Source: Solitalea agri (GTDB lineage Bacteria; Bacteroidota; Bacteroidia; Sphingobacteriales; Sphingobacteriaceae). Taken from it: a stretch of DNA of 64,000 bases. The notes beneath the pieces were generated by a model, which did no database searches, was not told the origin of the DNA, and saw only the letters and a program-made list of their open reading frames with translations. Positions 18,216 through 27,497 of the stretch are shown here, piece by piece; position 1 is the stretch's first letter, and each line of letters opens with the position of its first letter. The position numbers and the translations under genes were made by a program. The stretch is from positions 286,137 through 350,136 of the forward strand of contig NZ_JAMWYS010000028.1 in NCBI RefSeq assembly GCF_023914155.1. The letters are read 5' to 3'.

Positions 18216-18602
18216 ATATAAATTCAACTTATTTTTTTACAAAAGCCGATAAACATCCGGCTTTTTGCTTTTATAATAATTGCAGTTTGTTTAATTATTT
18301 TCATTTGGTTCAGCCTTTGCATTATTTGTAGTAGACCAACAGCTGATATGATCGCAAGCAGATTGCACAGCAGTTATAAGTGATCAATTAAATTAAGCCT
18401 TGCAAAGGTTTCGGTTATCACTTGCTTAATGAAACCCTTTGTAAGTTCATATGATTTATACATCATATAAACCTGGTAAATAGAAACATGTGCATAGATT
18501 TTTACGAAATAAAGTAAAAGTGTGGAAAAATATACACAACTTTAATACGAGAATCATGTTCATGTTAAGTAATCATTTTTTAGATTTTAATATCGAATAA
18601 GC
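18216..18602. other. 387-base intergenic region with structured leader
   Basis: After the amn terminator (18241-18272), the rest precedes the sigma-54 activator gene. It holds an unusual set of complementary segments at 18378-18445 in the order a b c a' b' c', then a simple hairpin ATATGAT (18449-18455) with ATCATAT (18462-18468). This could be a structured 5' leader or a small RNA. There is no frame worth calling. Confidence 0.45.
18241..18272 (+). terminator. Terminator of amn
   Basis: AAAAGCCG (18241-18248) pairs with CGGCTTTT (18258-18265), 9-base loop, followed by TGCTTTT. Confidence 0.75.
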
Positions 18603-20036
18603 ATGAAAAATATTCTGATCATTGACGATGAAGTAAACATTGGCCTACTCTTGACCCGCTTTTTAACCAAACACGGGTTTAACGTTGAAACTGCAACCAG
18701 TGGAGCAAAAGCAATGGAGTTGCTAAATGCAAATCGATATGACCTGGTGTTATGTGATTACAGATTAGAAGATACTGACGGACGCGAGATGCTGGATAAA
18801 ATTCTGGCAATCCATCCGCAAACCATTGTTATTATTATTACTGGGTATTCCGATGTTAAAATAGCGGTAGAGATGGTTAAGAATGGTGCTTATGATTATA
18901 TATCGAAACCTTTATACCCTGACGAAATATTAAATACGATCAATAAAGCACTTGAAAGTGCACAGGTTCGCGAAAGTGTAGTTACAGCTCCTAATGTGGA
19001 GGAAGTAAGACCGTCAAAACAATCAAAAATTCAACAGGGAGTACTAATTACAAAAAACTATGTTTTAGGTGATTGCGAGTCGGCAAAAGAACTTTTTCGT
19101 CAAATTAGCTTAGTGGCCCCTACTAATTTTAGTGTTATCCTTTTCGGAGAAAGCGGTACTGGTAAAGAATCGGTTGCTAACATGATCCATCAGAACAGCC
19201 CACGGAAAGATAAACCATTTATCCCACTAGATTGTGGTTCATTGTCAAAAGAATTGGCAGGAAGTGAATTGTTTGGACATGAGAAAGGCTCATTTACTGG
19301 AGCCTTGGGACAAAAAATAGGACATTTTGAGATGGCCAATGGAGGGACACTTTTTTTGGATGAAGTAGCTAATCTTTCATATGATATCCAAGTGTCACTT
19401 TTACGCGTGATCCAAGAACGCAAAGTAAAACGAATTGGAGGAAATAAAGAGATTGAACTGGATGTGCGAATCTTGGTTGCATCGAATGAAAACTTATGGG
19501 AGGCTGTCCAAAAGGGTCGTTTCCGTGAAGATTTATATCACCGATTTAATGAATTTAGCATCCATATTCCCCCGCTCAGAAGCCGTCATGGTGATTTAAT
19601 GTTATTTGCAGATCATTTTTTGAAGCAAACCAGCAGCGAACTTAATAAGCATATACTAGGATTCTCGCCTGAGGTTATTCGCTATTTCGCTCGTTATTCA
19701 TGGCCGGGCAATATTCGCGAATTGAAAAATGTGGTTCGCCGGGCGGCCTTACTTACCGAAGATGGCAAAGAAATAGAGTCTCGGTCATTACCGCTGGAAT
19801 TATTAGAGTTAAATGTACCATTAACGCATCAACAAATAGAAACGCAGCTTACCGAACAGGTAAAAACGATGGCTTTTAACCGGAACGATTTGAAATCGGC
19901 TGCCCAGGAAGCAGAACTCGATACCATTATGAAGGTTTTGAGAGAGGTGAATTTTAATAAAACCAAAGCAGCTGCCATTCTAAATATTGACCGAAAAACT
20001 CTTTATAATAAAATGAAAGCCATGAAGCTTAACTAG
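18603..20036 (+). CDS. Sigma-54-dependent response regulator (NtrC family)
   Basis: A 477-residue activator with three domains. The receiver (1-120) has acidic residues IIDDE, phospho-acceptor Asp in LVLCDYRLED and Lys in YISKPL. The AAA+ domain (about 150-390) has Walker A GESGTGKE, the sigma-54 contact loop GSFTGA (the usual GAFTGA with one Ala to Ser change), Walker B GGTLFLDEVA, and arginine fingers in REDLYHRF. A Fis-type helix-turn-helix lies at the C terminus (VNFNKTKAAAILNIDRKTLYNKM). It remodels RNA polymerase carrying sigma-54. The next gene, eight bases on, encodes its probable kinase. Confidence 0.95.
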   Translation: MKNILIIDDEVNIGLLLTRFLTKHGFNVETATSGAKAMELLNANRYDLVLCDYRLEDTDGREMLDKILAIHPQTIVIIITGYSDVKIAVEMVKNGAYDYISKPLYPDEILNTINKALESAQVRESVVTAPNVEEVRPSKQSKIQQGVLITKNYVLGDCESAKELFRQISLVAPTNFSVILFGESGTGKESVANMIHQNSPRKDKPFIPLDCGSLSKELAGSELFGHEKGSFTGALGQKIGHFEMANGGTLFLDEVANLSYDIQVSLLRVIQERKVKRIGGNKEIELDVRILVASNENLWEAVQKGRFREDLYHRFNEFSIHIPPLRSRHGDLMLFADHFLKQTSSELNKHILGFSPEVIRYFARYSWPGNIRELKNVVRRAALLTEDGKEIESRSLPLELLELNVPLTHQQIETQLTEQVKTMAFNRNDLKSAAQEAELDTIMKVLREVNFNKTKAAAILNIDRKTLYNKMKAMKLN

Positions 20037-20043
20037 TATTGTA

Positions 20044-22827
20044 GTGAAGAATAGTATAAGCCGGATTTTTGGTAATTATGAATTACCCGCACAGTTTATA
20101 TGGTCAACGCTTATTATTTGTGTGTTGCCTAGCATTTTAAACCTTTTTGGATTTGATTTCGGAGTTCATGACAGGGTAATTGACATTACTAAATTAAACT
20201 CATTGAATTATGAAAGTCAGCAAAATGTAATTTATTATGCCTTAGCGGGTCGTTTTGTTCATATAATTCTGGTGAGTATTGCTATTGGCATTGCATTTCT
20301 TACCATAATACTCGCTTTCGTCGACTATAGTATTAAACGCGATATTACTACACCTATAGTAGGTGTAGCGTTGTTTTGTGCAGGCTTGTTCGATGTGTTC
20401 CATATACTTTCTGCCACTCAATTATTGTCAATTACAACCGAACTAGTTGATATTTCTGCCTTTACCTGGTTGCTAAGCAGTGGTTATCATGCCTTTATCC
20501 TTATTATCGGCACAGGGATGTTCCTAATTATGCGACCTGTTGGCAAAACAAGTGATGAACGCTCCAATGTTCGTTTTGTTACCTTCATAAGCATCATTTT
20601 TGTGTTACTTACGTTTTTAACTATCAATGTATTGCTTAGTTTAAAACGTTTGCCGACATCTGCAATTACCGGAAAGTTCTATACACATCCTGCAGATGGA
20701 ATACCACTGTTGATGTATTTTGTTGCGCTGGTATTTGTGTTTCCAAGGTTTTATCAACGCTATCCGTCAAAATTTTCGTTAACATTAATCCTAAGTCTTT
20801 TCCCTGCCATATTTACGCAATTACATATGGCTTTCAGCTCCCAAATTTTCGATAATCATTTCATGATCGCACATTTCATGAAAATGGTAACGTATGTGAT
20901 CCCATTCTGTGGATTAGGGCTCAATTATCTCGAAACCCTGCGTAATGAAAAGGTGGTAATCACAAATCTTCATCAAGTGGCTGAAGAGCGAAAAAAAGCG
21001 GAAGAGCTTATTAGTGGTGTACTCAATAGTTCTACTTATGCAATTATAACTTTTGAAACAATTCGTAACGAACAAAAGAGCATAATTGATTTCCGATCAA
21101 TTTTAACAAATCCAGTTGCAGAGTATCTTTTGCGTAAGATTTACAATTACCCCTTTCAGGAAAGCCTGGTAAATAAAAAATTAACAGAGATTTTCTTGTA
21201 TGTAAAAGAGTCGGGATTGTTTGACGAATATGTGAAAGTTGTTGAATACGATACGCTCTTTGAAACGCAACATTTTTCTAAAAGGCTCAATAAGTGGTTC
21301 TATATAAATGCGGTTAAATACCGGGATGGACTTGTTATTGTATTTGATGACATTTCTGAAATCAAAACCAACGAGATAGAACTTAAGGAAAGTAAAAACT
21401 TTATCGAGAAAATAGCCAACAATACCCCAACCGGAATCTTAGTAATTGATATTGAGAAACTAAAACCGATATATTGTAATAAGGAGCTATTACAAATTTT
21501 AGGTATTACAGAAGAGGAATTATTTCAGGTTGACAGACTTCTTTTAAATTCAATTATTAATGGAGAAATACAGCTGAATGCCGATGATTATTCTGGTCGA
21601 TTATATGCAGTAGCGGAAGGTCAAACAGTAGAAAGCGAGTATCGGTTTAAACGACCTTCGGGTGAGTGGCGCTGGTTGTCTTCACGCAGAGTTGCATTTA
21701 GAACAGATTTTCACGGCAATACTACACAGGTACTTAGTGTAATACAGGATATCACCGAAAGAAAACATAATCAGGCTAAGATCTTAAAGAGCGAATATAA
21801 GTACCGTAGTTTGTTTGAGCAATCGAAAGATGTGATCTTTATTATTAATCGGGATGGTGATATTATCGATATTAATCAGTCGGCAGTTAATTTATTCGGA
21901 ATAAGTCTTTCTGAATTAAAACACGCCAACTTAAAATCATTTTTCTACTTAAAGAATGATTGGGACTATTTTCAACAGCAATTAATTCAGCGGGGAAATC
22001 TGGTTGATCAGGAGGAAACCTTATTAAGTCATAAAGGTCAACGGATATATGCACTAATTACTGCTTCCGCGCAATACGATAATGAAGGGCGTTCTATTTT
22101 CTTTCAGGGAATCATTCATGATATAACCGTGTTGAAGCGCACAGAGCAAGAGCGTCTTGTTTCTCAAAAATTAGATGCAACAGAAAGAGTAGCCCGTACA
22201 ATTGCTCATGAGGTACGAAATCCTTTAACTAATGTAAACCTGGCTCTTGAACAGTTGAAATTGGAGATAAATGATGCAGATGATAGCTATGACTTCTATT
22301 TCGATATTATACAAAGGAACTGTAAGCGTATAAATGTTCTTATAACACAATTGCTTAATAGCACCCGTGCTGAATACCTGGAGCTTCAAAAGAAACGGGT
22401 TAATACGTTGGTTGAGGAAACATTGGAATTGGCCATCGACAGGATTAAGCTTAATGAAATTAAAGTTGAAAAAGATTTTATGGAGCCGGATTGCGAGATC
22501 TCTGTTGATGATGATAAAATTAAAATAGCGATTCTGAATATTGTCATTAATGCTATTGAGGCAATGCAACCCCAAAGAGGAGTATTAAAAATTAAAACTC
22601 ATTGCGAGGATGATAAGGCTATTGTTGAGATTGCCGACAATGGAACTGGTATACGGCCTGAAAATCTTGGTAAATTATTTGAACCGTTTTATACCGAAAA
22701 ACAGAATGGAAGTGGTTTAGGTTTAACCAGCACGCAAAATATAATCCTTACTCACGCCGGTAGCATTGATGTGGAAAGTCAGTTGGGGGTTGGAACACGT
22801 TTTATTCTTAAATTTCAGAGGGTGTGA
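20044..22827 (+). CDS. Membrane-bound multi-PAS sensor histidine kinase
   Basis: A 927-residue kinase beginning with GTG, seven bases after the regulator stop codon. No suitable ATG lies nearby. The first 300 residues hold about seven membrane segments and the motif FDVFHILSA, which suggests a MASE3-like integral membrane sensor. Then come three PAS domains (about 320-430, 450-580 and 585-705; for example DVIFIINRDGDIIDINQSA), HisKA with His722 in TIAHEVRNPLTN, and HATPase (NAIEAM, ADNGTGI, GSGLGLTSTQNII). Co-transcription with the NtrC-type regulator makes it the likely partner. The signal is unknown; it may be a hydrophobic or membrane-associated cue. Confidence 0.92.
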   Translation: MKNSISRIFGNYELPAQFIWSTLIICVLPSILNLFGFDFGVHDRVIDITKLNSLNYESQQNVIYYALAGRFVHIILVSIAIGIAFLTIILAFVDYSIKRDITTPIVGVALFCAGLFDVFHILSATQLLSITTELVDISAFTWLLSSGYHAFILIIGTGMFLIMRPVGKTSDERSNVRFVTFISIIFVLLTFLTINVLLSLKRLPTSAITGKFYTHPADGIPLLMYFVALVFVFPRFYQRYPSKFSLTLILSLFPAIFTQLHMAFSSQIFDNHFMIAHFMKMVTYVIPFCGLGLNYLETLRNEKVVITNLHQVAEERKKAEELISGVLNSSTYAIITFETIRNEQKSIIDFRSILTNPVAEYLLRKIYNYPFQESLVNKKLTEIFLYVKESGLFDEYVKVVEYDTLFETQHFSKRLNKWFYINAVKYRDGLVIVFDDISEIKTNEIELKESKNFIEKIANNTPTGILVIDIEKLKPIYCNKELLQILGITEEELFQVDRLLLNSIINGEIQLNADDYSGRLYAVAEGQTVESEYRFKRPSGEWRWLSSRRVAFRTDFHGNTTQVLSVIQDITERKHNQAKILKSEYKYRSLFEQSKDVIFIINRDGDIIDINQSAVNLFGISLSELKHANLKSFFYLKNDWDYFQQQLIQRGNLVDQEETLLSHKGQRIYALITASAQYDNEGRSIFFQGIIHDITVLKRTEQERLVSQKLDATERVARTIAHEVRNPLTNVNLALEQLKLEINDADDSYDFYFDIIQRNCKRINVLITQLLNSTRAEYLELQKKRVNTLVEETLELAIDRIKLNEIKVEKDFMEPDCEISVDDDKIKIAILNIVINAIEAMQPQRGVLKIKTHCEDDKAIVEIADNGTGIRPENLGKLFEPFYTEKQNGSGLGLTSTQNIILTHAGSIDVESQLGVGTRFILKFQRV

Positions 22828-22910
22828 TGAAAAAGTTACAATCTTAATAATCTTCTGTAATACAGCTTAATAGTAAATAGTTGTGCAAAACAACCAATAA
22901 ATGGCTAACC

Positions 22911-22930
22911 ATTGCCATGAATATGGCAAT
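22911..22930. promoter_or_regulatory. Perfect inverted repeat in OmpA porin promoter
   Basis: ATTGCCAT (22911-22918) and ATGGCAAT (22923-22930) flank GAAT. The repeat ends 10 bases before an exact -7 box, so it overlaps the -33 region. It looks like a dimeric repressor or activator site. Confidence 0.5.
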
Positions 22931-22940
22931 TAAATTGCCT

Positions 22941-22948
22941 TAGCTTTG
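22941..22948 (+). promoter_or_regulatory. -7 box of the OmpA porin promoter
   Basis: TAGCTTTG, an exact TAnnTTTG match, 23 bases before the ATG. A recognisable -33 TTTG is missing; an inverted repeat fills that region. Confidence 0.6.
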
Positions 22949-22971
22949 ACCCAACAATAAAAAGTTTAATA

Positions 22972-24228
22972 ATGAACAAATCTACTTTTAAGAAGATAGC
23001 TGCTATGTCGCTGGTTGCAGCATTTAGCAGTCTATCGGCGTTTGCCCAAGACGGTGGCGCGAAAGTGTTTGGCGGGACCAAACAGTTCAGAACTTGGCAA
23101 ATCGGAGTAAACGGCGGTGTAGCATCACCTGTTGTTTTCTTAGGAGGCCATAACGACTACAACGAATGGGACGCTAACTTTGGTTACGGCGTTTACATTC
23201 AGAAACAATTAACCCATGCCTTTGGTTTAAAATTAGACTATCAAGGTGGTAAAGTAGCTGGAAGCTATAACGGGTCCACCAATGCACAAGGTTACCCTGG
23301 TTTTGATTCATTCTCAACTACCATTAACTATGCAGTTTCATTACAAGGTCAGGTTGATTTAACCAGCTTGTTATGGAAACGCGATAGCAAAGTTGCCTTG
23401 TATCTACAAGGAGGTTACGGTTTAACCGGTTACAAACCAGATGGTGATACCCGTACCGAGCAGTTCATTCCTGTTGGAGGTGGTTTGAAATTCAAATTGT
23501 CAGAAGGCATTGGTTTGGATTTAGGTTACACCATGAACTTTTTGGATGCTGACAACTTGGACAGAACCTGGTATGGCCCAAGCAATGACAAATGGTCATA
23601 CGGTTACGCAGGTTTAAACTTTGCCCTAGGAGCCAAAGAGAAGAAAAACCTGGACTGGGCTAATCCATATGCTTTGATGTATGATGAGTTGAAAGACAAT
23701 CAATTACGTCAGGAAGTGGAGGCATTGAAATCACGTGTAGCAGCTAACGAAGGTGAGATTGCCAACGTGAAGAAAGATTCAGACGGTGATGGTGTATCGG
23801 ACATCTTTGATAAAGAGCCAAACACTCCAGCTGGTAACGTGGTAGACGGAGCAGGTCGTACGATTGTATTCCCAACTCCAGCACCGGTAGCAGCTCCAGT
23901 TGAGCAAAGCAACACCATTCAGTTCGACTTCAACTCAGACAAATTACGTCCAGAGTCAGCAGGTGCAATTGAAAGCATGGCTAGCGAGTTAAAAGCATCA
24001 GGTGGTAAAATGTTGTTAGAAGGTCACGCTTCAGAAGAAGGTACTGAGAAATACAACATGGATTTATCAAAACGCCGTGCTGCTTCAGTGAAAAAAGCGT
24101 TGGTAAAAGCTGGTGTAAAATCAGGTAATATCACCACTAAAGGTTACGGCGAAACTCGTCCGGTAGCATCTAACGACACTGAAGAAGGTCGTCAGAAAAA
24201 CCGTCGCGTTGAATTCAAAGTTCAATAA
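22972..24228 (+). CDS. OmpA-family outer-membrane porin
   Basis: A 418-residue major outer-membrane protein. The signal peptide ends near SAFAQ (residue 25). An N-terminal beta-barrel spans about 35-220 (LQGQVDLTSLLWKRD, LYLQGGYGLTGYKP, IGLDLGYTMNFLD). A short coiled segment (LRQEVEALKSRVAANEGEI) leads to a calcium-binding TSP3-like repeat (DSDGDGVSDIFDKEPNTP), then a Pro-rich linker and the OmpA peptidoglycan-binding domain (about 315-418, MLLEGHASEEGTEKYN, LSKRRAASVKKAL, NRRVEFKV). It ties the outer membrane to the wall. The codon choice is very even and GC-richer than its neighbours, as expected for a highly expressed gene. Confidence 0.95.
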   Translation: MNKSTFKKIAAMSLVAAFSSLSAFAQDGGAKVFGGTKQFRTWQIGVNGGVASPVVFLGGHNDYNEWDANFGYGVYIQKQLTHAFGLKLDYQGGKVAGSYNGSTNAQGYPGFDSFSTTINYAVSLQGQVDLTSLLWKRDSKVALYLQGGYGLTGYKPDGDTRTEQFIPVGGGLKFKLSEGIGLDLGYTMNFLDADNLDRTWYGPSNDKWSYGYAGLNFALGAKEKKNLDWANPYALMYDELKDNQLRQEVEALKSRVAANEGEIANVKKDSDGDGVSDIFDKEPNTPAGNVVDGAGRTIVFPTPAPVAAPVEQSNTIQFDFNSDKLRPESAGAIESMASELKASGGKMLLEGHASEEGTEKYNMDLSKRRAASVKKALVKAGVKSGNITTKGYGETRPVASNDTEEGRQKNRRVEFKVQ

Positions 24229-24253
24229 TCGCAGGTAACGATAAAAGTTAACT

Positions 24254-24292
24254 AAAAAGGGAGTTCTGATGATTATCAGGACTCCCTTTTTG
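24254..24292 (+). terminator. Terminator of OmpA porin gene
   Basis: A 17-bp stem, 24254-24270 against 24275-24291, with one G-T pair and a GATT loop. AAAAAGGGAGT pairs with ACTCCCTTTTT. Confidence 0.88.
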
Positions 24293-24355
24293 TTTAACAG
24301 TGGCTGTTACAGATACTTAAACTTGCTGTAATAATCCTTATCTTACATCATATAA

Positions 24356-25390
24356 ATGCCTTTTATGTCAATATTCACTTTAAAAGAACGGAACAATATC
24401 ATACTGGTTATTTTACTGGCATTAGCAGCTTTTTTATTTTATGCGTCGCTCGATATTATTGGAGCCGTTTTGGGCGCGGTAGTATTCTACACTATTTTCC
24501 GGCCATTGAATAAATACCTTATTGAGAAAAAGGGGTGGAAATCCGGTTTGTCATCAATTGCAATCATTATTCTTTCCTTCTTTATAATTGTAGTGCCATT
24601 CTTTTTTACCATTTCTATGGTGGTAGGCAAAATTCAGGAGTTTAGCCAGAATACTGCGTATATAAAAGAGTTGCTTGGCAATATTGATAAGTTTGCAGCC
24701 CAAAAGTTAAAACAACCTCATTTGGTTCAAGATATTTTTGTGAGAGCCCAAGCTGTAGCAGTCCAGATTTTTTCAAGTGTACTAGGTCGTGTTGGTCAGG
24801 TGCTACTCGAAATTTCAATAATGTATTTTCTGCTTTATTTTATGTTTGCTGACCATCGTGCATTTGAAGGGGCTTTGATCAAATATTCTCCCTTGTCTAA
24901 AGCCAATAGCATTATTTTCGGGCAAGAAATTAAAAATATGACATATTCTAATGTGTTGGGGCAAGGTTTTATTGCTTTGGTTCAGGGAAGCTTGCTGATG
25001 ATTGGCTTCTTAATTTTTCACATTCAGGATGCGGTTTTCTGGGGGATAATTACTATCTTTTTATCATTTCTTCCGGTAGTGGGAGCCCCATTAATTTTTG
25101 TTCCGGCGGCTATTATTCAAATTTCCAATGGAGATACATTTTCAGGAGTAGGAATATTGCTTTGGGGATTCTTACTAATTACGAATATCGATAATGTACT
25201 ACGATTCTTTATTTCTAAAAAATTTGCTGATACACACCCCATAATCGTTATTGTAGGCGTTATCATCGGCATACCCATCTTTGGTATTTTAGGATTGGTT
25301 TACGGGCCATTGCTTATTTCAGGGTTTATTATTCTTACAAATATTTATGTAGCCAATCGAGCTATTCTAAAAGAAGAAGAAGTAAATTAA
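24356..25390 (+). CDS. AI-2E family transporter (PerM/UPF0118)
   Basis: A 344-residue membrane protein with about eight helices. Family marks are the pair of N-terminal helices (LLALAAFLFYASLDIIGAV, IAIIILSFFIIVVPFFF), the long amphipathic middle region, and the C-terminal pattern FLPVVGAPLIFVPAAI and GIPIFGILGLVYGPLL. The family exports small molecules; the autoinducer role was shown only for some members, and others act as sodium/proton antiporters or in pH stress. A second in-frame ATG lies at 24365. The small envelope-protein genes that follow within 65 bases may share its transcript. Confidence 0.88.
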   Translation: MPFMSIFTLKERNNIILVILLALAAFLFYASLDIIGAVLGAVVFYTIFRPLNKYLIEKKGWKSGLSSIAIIILSFFIIVVPFFFTISMVVGKIQEFSQNTAYIKELLGNIDKFAAQKLKQPHLVQDIFVRAQAVAVQIFSSVLGRVGQVLLEISIMYFLLYFMFADHRAFEGALIKYSPLSKANSIIFGQEIKNMTYSNVLGQGFIALVQGSLLMIGFLIFHIQDAVFWGIITIFLSFLPVVGAPLIFVPAAIIQISNGDTFSGVGILLWGFLLITNIDNVLRFFISKKFADTHPIIVIVGVIIGIPIFGILGLVYGPLLISGFIILTNIYVANRAILKEEEVN

Positions 25391-25455
25391 GGAAGCTTAT
25401 CACAATGTTTTGGCATAAAAATTCGTATTATTCATATAACAAAAATTGAAAGGCT

Positions 25456-25686
25456 ATGAACGATAACACAAAAGCAATGCTGGCTTTTTTTGCCGGACTG
25501 GCTGTAGGTGCCACCCTGGGCATTTTGTTAGCTCCTGAAAAGGGATCTGATTTACGAGATAAGATCGGCGACTCTATTAAAAAAAGTGGAGATGATCTTT
25601 TAAGTAAAATAAACAGTGGAATTGAATCAGCAAAAAGCCGCTTCTCTAAGACAGTACATCAAGCCTCTGATGAGCTCGGTGTTTAA
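25456..25686 (+). CDS. YtxH domain protein
   Basis: A 76-residue protein with one membrane helix (residues 7-28, AMLAFFAGLAVGATLGILLAP) followed by a charged amphipathic tail. The GILLAPEKGSDLRDKI junction is the YtxH signature. YtxH proteins are small, stress-linked membrane proteins of unknown action. Here it heads a cluster with a holin-like protein and a third short protein, a common trio in Bacteroidota. Confidence 0.87.
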   Translation: MNDNTKAMLAFFAGLAVGATLGILLAPEKGSDLRDKIGDSIKKSGDDLLSKINSGIESAKSRFSKTVHQASDELGV

Positions 25687-25693
25687 GCAACTT

Positions 25694-25721
25694 AAGGGAA
25701 GTGCTGTTATGTGCTTCCCTT
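25694..25721 (+). terminator. Weak hairpin between ytxH-like and holin-like genes
   Basis: AAGGGAAG (25694-25701) pairs with CTTCCCTT (25714-25721) around 12 bases. There is no T run after it, so it may be a processing or partial termination site rather than a full stop. Confidence 0.4.
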
Positions 25722-25737
25722 CAATAATCTAAAGCCC

Positions 25738-26118
25738 ATGAATGAAACGAAGGAACAATTTGACACTAATACCCTGATAGAAAATATCAAAGATTACGCT
25801 TCATTAAAAGCTCGGTTAATAACCCTTTCGGTTACCGAGAATACGGCTAATCTTTTAGCCAGTTTAATCACCAAAGGGGCTGTATTACTTTTTGTACTTA
25901 TGTTTTGCCTTTTTTCGAGTATTGCGTTGGCATTATATCTCGGTCAGGAAATGCAAAACCATGCCTTAGGTTTTATTGCAGTTGCAGGCATTTATCTGTT
26001 TTTAGGCTTGATAATATTCTTGATTAAAGATAAATACCTTGAAAAGCCACTGATCAATTCAATAATCCAAAACTTCTTAAAAAGCAGCAACGATGATAAA
26101 GTTGACAACCAAAATTGA
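25738..26118 (+). CDS. Phage-holin-like membrane protein (DUF1469/holin 3-6 type)
   Basis: A 126-residue protein. The ATG at 25738 is preferred to a GTG at 25711 that lies inside a hairpin. An amphipathic N-terminal part (IENIKDYASLKARLITL) is followed by two membrane helices (about residues 44-68 and 78-98) and a charged tail. This layout, and its place after a YtxH gene, fit the Phage_holin_3_6/DUF1469 family, which despite its name is usually chromosomal and not part of a prophage; no phage genes are nearby. It overlaps the next gene by 26 bases. Confidence 0.82.
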   Translation: MNETKEQFDTNTLIENIKDYASLKARLITLSVTENTANLLASLITKGAVLLFVLMFCLFSSIALALYLGQEMQNHALGFIAVAGIYLFLGLIIFLIKDKYLEKPLINSIIQNFLKSSNDDKVDNQN

Positions 26119-26527
26119 AAACATTGATCAGTTGCGGGCCGAAAGGGCGCGATTAAAAGTGCTTGCTGATGCAAAGGAACAAGAAATCACCAATCAGTTT
26201 AAGCAATTAAATGAACGATTAAAACCTATCCATAAAGCACTTGGCTTCTTTATGAAAGGAGGCGGGGGTGATAATATTATGAGCTCTGCCTTTGTGAGTG
26301 GTTTAAAATCGGTCTTCCCGTATTTATTGGGCAGCGTATTAACTGGACGAAAAAAAGGCTTTTTTGGAGCAGCGACGGCTGTTGGAGGCGATTTACTTCT
26401 TAAGAACCTGAAAAATATTGATGTAGATAGAATTCTTTCGTCAATTGGGGGGCTTTTCAAATGGGGTAAGAAAAAGGAACAAAGAGAGGATGAGTTTATT
26501 GACTGGGAGCGCGAAATTTATAGCTAA
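26093..26527 (+). CDS. Unknown protein of the YtxH/holin-like cluster
   Basis: A 144-residue protein that I cannot assign. Residues 1-45 are a charged helix likely to form a coiled coil (IDQLRAERARLKVLADAKEQ). A glycine patch (KGGGGDN) and a moderately hydrophobic middle (VFPYLLGSVLTGRKKGFFGA) follow, then a charged C terminus. It overlaps the holin-like gene, so the two are translated together. It may bind the membrane peripherally. Homologues in this gene position are common in Bacteroidota. Confidence 0.75.
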   Translation: MIKLTTKIENIDQLRAERARLKVLADAKEQEITNQFKQLNERLKPIHKALGFFMKGGGGDNIMSSAFVSGLKSVFPYLLGSVLTGRKKGFFGAATAVGGDLLLKNLKNIDVDRILSSIGGLFKWGKKKEQREDEFIDWEREIYS

Positions 26528-26530
26528 ACG

Positions 26531-26563
26531 AAGAGGGGCCATTGCTTAATGGTCCCTCTTTCG
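26531..26563. terminator. Bidirectional terminator
   Basis: AAGAGGGGCCATT (26531-26543) pairs with AATGGTCCCTCTT (26548-26560), one G-T pair, GCTT loop. It separates the convergent envelope cluster and GDP-fucose synthase gene. Confidence 0.75.
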
Positions 26564-26570
26564 TTTCTAT

Positions 26571-27497
26571 TTATTGCTTACTTAAAAAATCGTTATAAGC
26601 TAATTTAATTCCTTCCGGCAACTCAATTTTATGTTTCCATCCTAATGAATGTAATTTTGTAACATCCATTAATTTGCGAGGTGTTCCATCGGGTTTTGAG
26701 GTGTTAAATGTAAGTTCTCCTTCAAATCCTACAATCTCCTTAACTAATAGCGCCAGATCTTTAATAGAAAGGTCTTCCCCTGTGCCAACATTCACAAAGG
26801 CTTCTTCATTATAGTTTTGCATCAGGTAAAAGCATGCTTCAGCTAAATCATCTGCATACAAAAACTCCCGTTTTGGTGAACCGGTTCCCCAAATCTCAAC
26901 CTGGGAATCGTTATTTTTCTTTGCCTGATGAAACTTACGGATCAAGGCAGGAAGTACGTGTGATTTTTCCAGATCATAATTGTCGTTAGGGCCATAAAGA
27001 TTGGTAGGCATAACCGAGATAAAATTGCAGCCATACTGGGCTCTATAGGCATCGCACATTTTGATGCCGGCAATTTTGGCAATGGCATATGGCTCGTTGG
27101 TGGGCTCAAGTAAACCTGTTAATAGGTATTCTTCTTTTAAAGGCTGAGGGGCCATTTTAGGATAAATACACGAAGAACCTAAAAACATCAGCTTTTTTAC
27201 ACCATGTACGTATGACTGATGAATAACATTGTTTTGTATGCAAAGATTCTCGTAAATAAAATCGGCGCGATAGGTATTGTTGGCGACAATGCCACCAACT
27301 TTTGCAGCTGCCAAAAAAACATAATCAGGTTTTTCAGTAGCAAAGAATTCTGCAACTGCCTGTTGATTTCGTAAATCTAAATCCGATGAGGTTTTAGTGA
27401 TGATATTTACAAAACCTTCCTTTTGAAGCTTACGATAAATAGCCGATCCCACCATTCCACGGTGACCGGCAACATATATTTTCGAATCTTTATTCAT
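26571..27497 (-). CDS. fcl: GDP-L-fucose synthase
   Basis: Converts GDP-4-keto-6-deoxymannose to GDP-L-fucose, a donor for surface glycans. The 308-residue short-chain dehydrogenase has the NADPH-binding [10 protein letters not shown] motif at the N terminus, the substrate region [10 protein letters not shown] with its catalytic Ser, and [12 protein letters not shown] with the Tyr-x3-Lys pair. The closing region DGTPRKLMD is family-typical. GDP-mannose dehydratase (gmd), its usual neighbour, is not in the window. Its ATG lies inside the end of the upstream gene (8-base overlap), so the two are translationally linked. Confidence 0.95.
   Translation of the reverse strand: MNKDSKIYVAGHRGMVGSAIYRKLQKEGFVNIITKTSSDLDLRNQQAVAEFFATEKPDYVFLAAAKVGGIVANNTYRADFIYENLCIQNNVIHQSYVHGVKKLMFLGSSCIYPKMAPQPLKEEYLLTGLLEPTNEPYAIAKIAGIKMCDAYRAQYGCNFISVMPTNLYGPNDNYDLEKSHVLPALIRKFHQAKKNNDSQVEIWGTGSPKREFLYADDLAEACFYLMQNYNEEAFVNVGTGEDLSIKDLALLVKEIVGFEGELTFNTSKPDGTPRKLMDVTKLHSLGWKHKIELPEGIKLAYNDFLSKQ

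Noticed and set aside
18241..18602. tRNA or known riboswitch in the long gap before the sigma-54 operon
   Set aside because: No cloverleaf with TTC-loop or anticodon arm is present, and the pairing pattern fits no riboswitch class that I know.
23700..24225. GC-rich segment of the OmpA porin gene as sign of horizontal transfer
   Set aside because: The even codon choice is what highly expressed outer-membrane proteins show; the gene is typical of the phylum.
25738..26118. Prophage remnant suggested by the holin-like protein
   Set aside because: No lysin, portal, terminase or integrase genes are near; this holin-named family is usually chromosomal and sits with YtxH genes in this phylum.
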